From: JBBRNH01 sp038230415 | Lineage (GTDB): Bacteria > Bacteroidota > Bacteroidia > Cytophagales > Spirosomataceae | DNA length: 5,030 bases | Assembly (NCBI GenBank): GCA_038230415.1 | Contig: JBBRNH010000150.1 | Location: forward strand, 1 to 5,030 | Reading direction: 5' to 3' | Shown: positions 1 to 5,030 of the stretch, piece after piece | Layout: each line of letters opens with the position of its first letter | Position numbering within the stretch: the first letter of the stretch is position 1 | Made by a program: the position numbers and the translations under genes | The notes under the pieces: model-generated | The model's database searches: none | Told to the model about the DNA's origin: nothing | The model's input: only the letters and a program-made list of their open reading frames with translations

Positions 1-2369
1 GACGCGGCCTCGGCATCGGCTGCGTTGTTCACCGTTGCCCAAACCATCTCCTGTCCCCCCTGTTTGAGCAACTGCCGGGCGGCATCGCGGCCCATCGCAT
101 CCATGTATTTGGCAACGGCAAGCTTTTGCAGACGGGCGTTTTCTGAAACGGGTTCGTAACGCTGTACGAGTTCAATGTACTCAGCCGTGCCGTAGGTGTC
201 ATCTAAGAGCTTTTGCAGGGCCGTGAGCGCGGGTTGATTCGTTTTCACGAATGCAGCGTCGAGGTGGCGCAGGGCTAATTTCGTGATCTCAACCGAGTTG
301 TCATTTTGCAGGATACCCAGCAGTGCGTTCGATTTTTCGGTGGCACCGGGGTTAAAGTCAAACGCCCGGAAATACCGAAGCCGTTGGTCGAGGGGTACGG
401 TTTTGTCACCCGCTAACCGGGCCAGCATCGGCACTGATGCCGCTGTCCGCGACCGCCAGATTATATCGCGCCCCCCGGCGTTGGCGATTGGATCGGCGTT
501 GACTTGTTTCATGTATGCCGCAAAAAACGAATCCCATTGCCCATCGGCCCCAACACCGAGTGCTTCCAGATACCAGCGGTCTGTGCCGTTATGCTTCTGC
601 GCGAGTTGCGTCCACAGACCGGGTGCTTCCGGCGACGGATTACGGTGTAAGGCAATGGCACATTCCCGGAGAACCTGCGGGTCTTTGTCAGAAATTAACG
701 TTTTTACCGACTTGATAGCCAGATCATTGCCAAGTTGACGCGCTGCCCGGAGTGCCGTAATCCGCAGATTGGGGTCAGCATCGGTCAAGCCCATCTCCAC
801 ATATTTCTCGCCTTTGGTGCCGGGCAGTTTGGTCAGGAGCCACAGGGCGCGGGCTTTCATTCGGCTGTCGGGGTTAGCCTTGTAGAATTTCGATAGCACT
901 CTTTCAGCCTTCGTTCCCTGATTATGCAGCGCGTTCCAGCCCTCGTAGCGAACGTTCATATTGGGGCTTTGCAGGGCCACCAATTGCCCGTCGGTCGTGG
1001 TCAAATCGAGTTTGGGCGTAGTGTATGGCAGTTTCGGAGGGGCCACGCGGTAAATCCGGCCCCGGCCCAAATCACCGGCCTGATGCCCGCCCACGCCGGG
1101 GTCATACCAGTCGGCCACTAACAGCGAGCCATCGGGAGCCACGCACACATCGGCGGGCCGGAACCACTGATCCCGCGCCCCTTCAATCACGGGCAGCATG
1201 GTGGCTTTGTAGCCCGCGCCGTTGTTCTGCACCGGATACGCCCGTACTACGTTTGGCCCGGCATCGCAATGAATCACCTGATTTTGAAACGCTTGCGGCA
1301 GCAGTTTACCTTCGTAAATGATAATGCCCGTTGGCGAACCGGCCCCGGTTTGCAACAGATTAGGAATCGAGCCGGGGTCGTTTTGGTGCCAGTGGCGGAG
1401 CGGAATTTCGGCTTCGCGATTGGTGCGATTGGCCTGCCAGCCCGCGCCGGTCATCTCGTCGGTGTAGCCATAGTTACCATACTCCATCACATAATTGATG
1501 CGAACGCCTTTGTTGCCATCGTCATCATTGTCTGATTGCCAGAGCGTACCATACGAGTCAGGAGCCATCTCGAAGTTGTTACGGAAATTATGACCGAGTA
1601 CTTCCACGTTTTTGCCATCGGGGTCGCAGCGGAATACCATGCCCTGCCTGAAATTCTCGTGATGAATAGCCTTACCCGTGATTTTGTCTTTCACGGGCTG
1701 CCCGGCTGCGTCTAAAAGCTGACTGCCCGAATTACCGAAGTTAAAATACCACTTGCCATCCGGCCCAAACACAAAGGCGTGCATCCCGTGATCGTGCTGC
1801 TCACCGCCAACACCCTGAAACAGAATCTCTTTCCGGTCGGCTTTGTCGTCGCCATCATCGTCGGTGAGTACCCACACAAACGGGCTTTGCGAGACAATCA
1901 CTTTGTTGCCCTGCACCCAGATACCGAGTGGCGCGTTGAGCGACGGGTCTTGATAAAACACCTTGCTGGCATCGGCCTTGCCGTCGCCGTTGGTGTCTTC
2001 GAGAATCACAATCCGGTCGCCGTTTTGGTGGGTGGCGTTGCCGGTGATGGCCGGGCGGTAGTTATAGGCTTCGCACACCCAGACCCGGCCCCGCGCATCA
2101 ACGTCAATGTTGGTGGGGTTGGTCAGCATCGGCTCCGAAGCAAATAAAGTGGCTTCTAAACCATCAGCCACGTTTAGTGCGCCAACGCCATATTTGGGAT
2201 CGTGTTTGTCGTCGTCATTGAGCGATGCAAACAGGGTGTTCAGATAAGGTCGTGATGCCCCACCGAGGTTGGTATTCTGATAGGCTCCGAGCAGCGCGGC
2301 TGTTGTGAGCAGACCACCCGCCAGCACAACGGCTGTTTGGCGAAAGGGCGAAGTGAAGAAAGGTTTCAT
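1..2369 (-). CDS. PVC-type membrane-bound dehydrogenase: beta-propeller plus HEAT repeats (3' end outside window)
   Basis: The reading frame is open for 789 codons from ATG at 2369 down to the window edge, with no stop. Residues 1-30 are a basic start plus a hydrophobic stretch (QTAVVLAGGLLTTAALLGAY), read as a signal peptide or membrane anchor; no lipobox is seen, so the protein is probably periplasmic. Residues about 55-445 match the propeller of PVC/Bacteroidota membrane-bound dehydrogenases, related to PQQ-type sugar dehydrogenases: GRVWVCEAYNYRP (94-106), DHGMHAF (193-199), GHNFRNNFE (259-267), SDNDDDGN (279-286), MEYGNYGY (295-302), DQWFRPADV (400-408), VADWYDP (418-424), GRIYRV (437-442). 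Asp-rich loops at 145-153 and 170-178 resemble calcium-binding loops. Residues about 465-785 are helical HEAT-like repeats (for example DADPNLRITALRAAR, 530-544), with the family motifs DRWYLEALG (597-605) and GRDIIWRSR (633-641). Relatives often end in a c-type cytochrome domain (CxxCH); none is visible here, but the C-terminus is missing. The substrate cannot be told. Confidence 0.88.
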   Translation of the reverse strand, partial: MKPFFTSPFRQTAVVLAGGLLTTAALLGAYQNTNLGGASRPYLNTLFASLNDDDKHDPKYGVGALNVADGLEATLFASEPMLTNPTNIDVDARGRVWVCEAYNYRPAITGNATHQNGDRIVILEDTNGDGKADASKVFYQDPSLNAPLGIWVQGNKVIVSQSPFVWVLTDDDGDDKADRKEILFQGVGGEQHDHGMHAFVFGPDGKWYFNFGNSGSQLLDAAGQPVKDKITGKAIHHENFRQGMVFRCDPDGKNVEVLGHNFRNNFEMAPDSYGTLWQSDNDDDGNKGVRINYVMEYGNYGYTDEMTGAGWQANRTNREAEIPLRHWHQNDPGSIPNLLQTGAGSPTGIIIYEGKLLPQAFQNQVIHCDAGPNVVRAYPVQNNGAGYKATMLPVIEGARDQWFRPADVCVAPDGSLLVADWYDPGVGGHQAGDLGRGRIYRVAPPKLPYTTPKLDLTTTDGQLVALQSPNMNVRYEGWNALHNQGTKAERVLSKFYKANPDSRMKARALWLLTKLPGTKGEKYVEMGLTDADPNLRITALRAARQLGNDLAIKSVKTLISDKDPQVLRECAIALHRNPSPEAPGLWTQLAQKHNGTDRWYLEALGVGADGQWDSFFAAYMKQVNADPIANAGGRDIIWRSRTAASVPMLARLAGDKTVPLDQRLRYFRAFDFNPGATEKSNALLGILQNDNSVEITKLALRHLDAAFVKTNQPALTALQKLLDDTYGTAEYIELVQRYEPVSENARLQKLAVAKYMDAMGRDAARQLLKQGGQEMVWATVNNAADAEAA

Positions 2370-2688
2370 GCCGAACGAAGGAAAATTGTGTTGGATTTTA
2401 CCCGGTAAATATAAAACCTAAACAATGTGTTCGGTATTTGTTCCCGGCCTGATTCTGAAAGTTTTATGCAGCTAATTGTCCATTAGTTGCCAGCCAATTT
2501 GTGTTCAGCGAAGTTTTGAGTAATAAACAAACACCCGACAACTTATTTCCGTTATTTTCGGTTCAATATAAGATAGGATGACTCGTCTGAAATACGAAAT
2601 CAGCCTGCCAAGGTATAATGGGGCATCATCCTCGACATAAAATCATGCGTTTGTGCATCTGATAAGCCCGCGAGACTAAACATACACT
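2370..2688. other. divergent intergenic spacer, AT-richer than the genes
   Basis: These 319 bases separate two divergently transcribed units, so they should hold promoters for both. The sequence is visibly richer in A and T than the flanking genes and has no convincing reading frame. For the plus-strand cold-shock gene I find no TTTG/TAnnTTTG pair at good spacing. TATTTTCG at 2553-2560 resembles a -7 box but lacks a partner. Close to that gene's start there is only a 4-base ATGC/GCAT inverted repeat (2645-2658), too small to call a structure. The 5' leader of the cold-shock mRNA could therefore be long, but this is inference. Confidence 0.5.
2406..2413 (-). promoter_or_regulatory. possible Bacteroidota -7 promoter element for the dehydrogenase gene
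   Basis: On the minus strand this reads TATATTTA, one base off the Bacteroidota -7 consensus TAnnTTTG. It sits 36 bases upstream of the start codon at 2369, a plausible distance. I see no TTTG -33 element at the usual 19-21 base spacing upstream, so this is a weak candidate only. Confidence 0.22.
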
Positions 2689-3198
2689 ATGGAAACGTAC
2701 AGTAAAAAAGAAAAAGAAAAACAAAGACAAAAAAAGAGAAACGACAAACAGGAGAAGCGCGAAGACCGCAAAGCCAACGCCCAGAAAGGCCAACCCCTCG
2801 ATCAGATGCTGGCCTACGTTGACGAAAACGGTAATATATCCTCAACCCCGCCCGACCCGCGCCGGAAACGCGAAATCAACGAAGCCGATATTCAGATTGG
2901 CGTTGCCAAACAGGAAGACATTGACCCACAAACGCTGATCCGTCAGGGTATTGTGACCTTCTTCAATGCCTCAAAAGGCTACGGCTTTATCAAAGACCTG
3001 CAAAGCCAGGACAGCGTTTTTGTGCATATCAATGCACTTATTGACGCAATCGGCGAACAAGACAAAGTAACCTTTACTACAACAAACACCCCAAAAGGGT
3101 TAAGTGCAGTGGATGTAAAGAAAGCAGTACCTGCTCCGGCAGTTGCAGTAGCACCTGCGCCCACACCAGTACCCGTTGAATCTGAGCTTACTAACTAA
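2689..3198 (+). CDS. cold-shock-domain protein with lysine-rich N-terminal extension
   Basis: A 169-residue protein whose residues about 85-146 form a cold-shock domain, a small beta-barrel that binds single-stranded RNA or DNA. RNP1 is KGYGFI (96-101) and RNP2 is VFVHI (110-114); aromatic residues F91, F92, Y98, F100, F111 and H113 are in the expected nucleic-acid-binding places. Classic CspA-type proteins are about 65-70 residues, so most of this one is extension. Residues 1-34 are almost entirely charged (K, E, R, Q, D) and likely disordered or helical; residues 35-84 are a polar linker; residues 147-163 are a Pro/Ala/Val tail. Longer cold-shock proteins with a basic leader are common in Bacteroidota. 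The likely role is RNA chaperoning in the cytoplasm. The ATG at 2689 has no clear Shine-Dalgarno sequence. The first codons are very A-rich (about 2699-2750), which should leave the start unstructured. It is followed after 5 bases by a small gene, probably in one transcript. Confidence 0.9.
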   Translation: METYSKKEKEKQRQKKRNDKQEKREDRKANAQKGQPLDQMLAYVDENGNISSTPPDPRRKREINEADIQIGVAKQEDIDPQTLIRQGIVTFFNASKGYGFIKDLQSQDSVFVHINALIDAIGEQDKVTFTTTNTPKGLSAVDVKKAVPAPAVAVAPAPTPVPVESELTN

Positions 3199-3203
3199 TA
3201 ATC

Positions 3204-3392
3204 ATGAGCAAACCCACTTATACGTCCATCCCGCCGACGACAGACAATGCGTACTGGATGGTCAAGTTTTCGGATGGTAAAACCAGTATCTACGTCCCCC
3301 GCGACAAAGAACTCGACCGGCAATTGAAGATTAAGTTTCAGGCCGAAGTGGCTTCCCGCACCTCGCCCCGGCGCAAAAAAGACAACCGATAG
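3204..3392 (+). CDS. small protein of unknown function downstream of the cold-shock gene
   Basis: A 62-residue reading frame whose ATG lies 5 bases after the stop of the cold-shock gene, so the two are probably co-transcribed and perhaps translationally coupled. I do not recognise the family. The middle (about residues 17-33: AYWMVKFSDGKTSIYVP) looks like a beta-hairpin, followed by a charged helix-like stretch (RDKELDRQLKIKFQAEVA, 33-50) and a strongly basic tail (SPRRKKDNR) that could contact nucleic acid. No signal peptide, membrane segment or cysteine is seen. In support of its being real are the tight spacing, codon use like the neighbours and a soluble, globular-looking composition. Its 3' end overlaps a putative terminator of the convergent rimO gene. 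A nucleic-acid-related role is only a guess from its partner and its basic tail. Confidence 0.68.
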   Translation: MSKPTYTSIPPTTDNAYWMVKFSDGKTSIYVPRDKELDRQLKIKFQAEVASRTSPRRKKDNR

Positions 3393-3396
3393 GTTG
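3375..3396 (-). terminator. possible intrinsic terminator for rimO
   Basis: Read on the minus strand, this is CAACC, a 4-base loop TATC, GGTTG, then TC and a run of six T. The hairpin begins 25 bases past the rimO stop codon. The stem is only five pairs (three of them G-C), so it is weak for a factor-independent terminator. The T-run lies within the last codons of the convergent 62-residue gene. Confidence 0.4.
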
Positions 3397-3420
3397 CGTA
3401 GTTAGTTGCTGATTAGCGGG

Positions 3421-4728
3421 TTACGCCACGTCTCCGTATAAATCGAATTCGTGGGCTTCGTTGATGGTCACGTTGGTGAAATCACCCAACCGAACGTACT
3501 GACTGGCCTTTACCATCACTTCGTTGTCCACTTCGGGCGAGTCGTGTTCGGTGCGGCCAATGAAATACCCGCACTCTTTCCGGTCGAACAGCACCTTATA
3601 CGTGTTGCCGACCTTTTTTTGGTTCAGGCCGTAGCTAATCTGCTCCTGCACGGCCATAATCTCGTCGGCACGCTCCTGCTTTACCTCGGCAGGCACATTG
3701 TCGGGCATCAGAAAAGCGTGGGTTTGGTCTTCGTGCGAATACGTAAAGGTGCCAAGCCGGTCAAAGCGCATTCGTTCAACAAAATCCAGCGTTTCGGCAA
3801 ACATGGCTTCTGTTTCGCCGGGATGCCCCACAATCAACGTCGTGCGGAGGGCAATGCCCGGCACCCGCTCCCGGATGGTCTGCACAAGTTCTTCGGTTTT
3901 CTCCCGCGTAATGCCCCGGCGCATAAGTTTGAGCAATTCCGTTGAGCCGGTTTGCAGCGGCATATCGAGATAGTTACAGACGTTTGGCCGCTCCCGCATT
4001 ACGTCAAGCACTTCCAGCGGAAAACCCGATGGATAGGCGTACTGTAGCCGAATCCAGTCAATGCCTTCTACGTCGGCCAGCCGGTTAATGAGGTCGGCGA
4101 GGGTACGTTTTTTATAAATGTCCAGCCCATAATACGTTAAATCCTGGGCAATCAAAATCAACTCTTTGGTGCCGCGCCGGGCCAATGATGTTGCCTCGCG
4201 TACAAGTTCCTCTGCCGGGCGCGAGACGTGACCCCCGCGCATGAGCGGAATGGCGCAAAACGAGCAGGGCCGGTCGCAGCCTTCGGCAATTTTCAGGTAG
4301 GCGTAGTGGGCCGGGGTTGTCAGCAACCGTTCGCCTACGAGTTCGTGTTTGTAGTCGGCGCGGAGCGTTTTCAGCAGCCGGGGCAATTCGTTCGTGCCAA
4401 ACCAGGCATCCACCGCCGGAATCTCCGGCTCCAATTCGTCTTTATACCGGTGTGATAAACAGCCCGTTACATACACTTTGTCCACGATACCGGCCTCTTT
4501 GGCATCGGCATAGCGCAGAATGGTGTTGATAGACTCTTCTTTGGCGTTGTCAATAAAGCCACAGGTGTTGATCACCACGATGTTGGCATCGTCGCGCTTT
4601 GATTCGTGGGTAACGTTCATGCCGTTGCCGCGCAATTGCGTAAACAGCACCTCAGAGTCTACGAGGTTTTTGGAGCAACCGAGCGTAACGATATTGATCT
4701 TATTGGTGCGTATTCCTTTGGTTTTCAT
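3421..4728 (-). CDS. rimO: ribosomal protein S12 methylthiotransferase RimO (radical SAM)
   Basis: A 435-residue protein, full length for the family. RimO adds a methylthio group to the beta-carbon of a conserved aspartate of ribosomal protein S12 (RpsL), using two iron-sulfur clusters and S-adenosylmethionine. The N-terminal MTTase domain has its three cluster cysteines at C18 (TLGCSKN), C56 (NTCGF) and C90 (VTGCLS). The radical SAM domain carries CxxxCxxC at C151, C155 and C158 (EGCDRPCSFC), followed by RGGHVSRP (164-171). MRRGITREKTEEL (269-281) is typical of RimO. Residues about 371-435 form the C-terminal TRAM domain that binds the substrate. TLGCSKN near the start and the RimO-type context favour RimO over the tRNA enzyme MiaB. 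I chose ATG at 4728 (MKTKGIRTNK) because it matches the family start; a longer frame from ATG at 4767 adds 13 residues encoded by an inverted repeat. No Shine-Dalgarno sequence is seen. The gene is convergent with the small gene ending at 3392. Confidence 0.96.
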   Translation of the reverse strand: MKTKGIRTNKINIVTLGCSKNLVDSEVLFTQLRGNGMNVTHESKRDDANIVVINTCGFIDNAKEESINTILRYADAKEAGIVDKVYVTGCLSHRYKDELEPEIPAVDAWFGTNELPRLLKTLRADYKHELVGERLLTTPAHYAYLKIAEGCDRPCSFCAIPLMRGGHVSRPAEELVREATSLARRGTKELILIAQDLTYYGLDIYKKRTLADLINRLADVEGIDWIRLQYAYPSGFPLEVLDVMRERPNVCNYLDMPLQTGSTELLKLMRRGITREKTEELVQTIRERVPGIALRTTLIVGHPGETEAMFAETLDFVERMRFDRLGTFTYSHEDQTHAFLMPDNVPAEVKQERADEIMAVQEQISYGLNQKKVGNTYKVLFDRKECGYFIGRTEHDSPEVDNEVMVKASQYVRLGDFTNVTINEAHEFDLYGDVA

Positions 4729-4735
4729 TTGCGAG

Positions 4736-4797
4736 GTAACGCGGAGTTGCCCTCCGCAGTTATACATTTTCTACTGCGGAGGGCAACTCCGCGTTAC
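4736..4797. repeat. REPIN-like element: perfect 25-bp inverted repeat, 12-base centre
   Basis: Left arm 4736-4760 and right arm 4773-4797 are exact reverse complements over 25 bases, with the centre at 4761-4772. Each arm also folds on itself: GCGGAG/CTCCGC with a 5-base loop (4741-4757 and 4776-4792). Each arm carries an outward-facing 5' head, GTAAC. Two inverted REP units with heads outward is the layout of a REPIN, mobilised in other bacteria by RAYT (TnpA-REP, IS200-like Y1) transposases that recognise a GTAG-type head plus hairpin. The flanks (GCGAG on the left, TAAAA on the right) show no target-site duplication, as expected for that mechanism. There is no T-run on either side, so it does not look like an ordinary intrinsic terminator, though the RNA would form a very stable hairpin between the upstream gene and rimO. 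The inverted-repeat structure is certain; the REPIN assignment is inference. Confidence 0.85.
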
Positions 4798-5030
4798 TAA
4801 AAACTGGCCCCGTGCGAAATCTCGACGGTAGCCGTTGTTATTTTTCCCTTCCTGACCGTTACCGGATTAATCCGTCCGTCAATGTCCGACACATTGGCGT
4901 ACAAGCCCTGCGGTTCGCGCACCAACACCGAGTATGTCCCAACGGGCAACCCATACACGCAAAATTTACCCTGTTTGTCAGTTTTAACCGTTTTTTCGTG
5001 TTTCGCGCCGTTGGTATCGGTAATGAAACC
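4797..5030 (-). CDS. protein with carboxypeptidase-regulatory-like beta-sandwich domain (5' part outside window)
   Basis: The frame enters at the right edge and runs 77 codons to TAG at 4799-4797; the start is missing. The visible C-terminus has the alternating strands and turns of a carboxypeptidase-regulatory-like (transthyretin-type) beta-sandwich: a TDKQGKFCVYGLP stretch (18-30 of the visible part) leading into VGTYSVLVREP (30-40), then VTVRKGKITTATVEI (57-71). In Bacteroidota such domains are found in exported or surface proteins, including outer-membrane receptors and lipoproteins, where they act as structural or binding modules. The full architecture and location cannot be told from this fragment. 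It lies upstream of rimO on the same strand, with 68 bases between stop and the chosen rimO start, most of it the inverted repeat. Co-transcription is possible but not shown. Confidence 0.72.
   Translation of the reverse strand, partial: GFITDTNGAKHEKTVKTDKQGKFCVYGLPVGTYSVLVREPQGLYANVSDIDGRINPVTVRKGKITTATVEISHGASF

Noticed and set aside
283..738. Plus-strand open frame of 151 codons
   Set aside because: It lies wholly inside the dehydrogenase gene on the other strand, has no recognisable domain, and its composition (many R, S, P) is typical of an antisense shadow in GC-rich DNA.
1779..2147. Plus-strand open frame of 122 codons rich in V, A and G
   Set aside because: It is antisense to the conserved propeller motifs of the dehydrogenase, which explain the sequence much better.
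2614..2619. TATAAT upstream of the cold-shock gene as a sigma-70 -10 box
   Set aside because: No matching -35 hexamer at 16-18 bases, and Bacteroidota primary promoters use a different -7/-33 pattern; it could be chance in AT-rich DNA.
3451..3945. Plus-strand open frame of 164 codons
   Set aside because: It is antisense to the TRAM and radical SAM regions of rimO, with no domain or start signal of its own.
4736..4797. The long inverted repeat as a rho-independent terminator
   Set aside because: Neither side is followed by a T-run, and the nested hairpins with symmetric GTAAC heads fit a mobile REPIN better. An effect on transcription or mRNA stability is still possible.
4520..4831. Plus-strand open frame of 103 codons crossing the inverted repeat
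   Set aside because: It is antisense to the rimO N-terminus and runs through both repeat arms into another antisense region; a real protein is unlikely.
1..5030. CRISPR array, tRNA, rRNA, or a defence or toxin-antitoxin system
   Set aside because: No regularly spaced direct repeats, no tRNA cloverleaf or rRNA-like stretch, and no recognisable nuclease, toxin or antitoxin. The small 62-residue gene beside the cold-shock gene does not look like an antitoxin pair.

Overview
The window looks like a chromosomal segment of a Bacteroidota bacterium, most probably of the order Cytophagales (Spirosoma-like). This rests on the protein styles (a RimO beginning MKTKGIRTNK, a cold-shock protein with a lysine-rich leader, a propeller/HEAT dehydrogenase of the PVC/Bacteroidota type), on start codons without clear Shine-Dalgarno sequences, and on coding DNA that is richer in G+C than the spacers. 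The genus is an inference.

Layout. Positions 1-2369 (minus strand) hold the first 789 codons of a large exported protein: an N-terminal membrane or signal segment, a PVC-type membrane-bound dehydrogenase beta-propeller, then HEAT-like helical repeats. Its 3' end lies outside the window. Positions 2370-2688 are an AT-richer divergent spacer. Positions 2689-3392 (plus strand) hold a two-gene unit: a 169-residue cold-shock-domain protein and, 5 bases later, a 62-residue protein of unknown function. Convergent to it, 3421-4728 (minus strand) encodes RimO, the ribosomal protein S12 methylthiotransferase. A small hairpin followed by a T-run (read on the minus strand) inside the end of the 62-residue gene may terminate rimO transcription. 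At 4797-5030 (minus strand) is the last 77 codons of a protein with a carboxypeptidase-regulatory-like beta-sandwich domain, cut by the window edge.

The most striking non-coding feature is a perfect 25-base inverted repeat with a 12-base centre at 4736-4797, between the beta-sandwich gene and rimO. Each arm is itself a small hairpin preceded by an outward-facing GTAAC head. That is the layout of a REPIN (two inverted REP units of the kind moved by RAYT/TnpA-REP transposases). It abuts the upstream gene so closely that it supplies the last base of that gene's stop codon and a second in-frame stop. It also creates a spurious upstream ATG for rimO.

Apart from this element the window reads as ordinary housekeeping and exported-enzyme genes. 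The RNA-related pairing (cold-shock protein, rimO) is probably only neighbourhood, because the two units are convergent. No CRISPR array, tRNA, rRNA, transposase gene or defence system was recognised.
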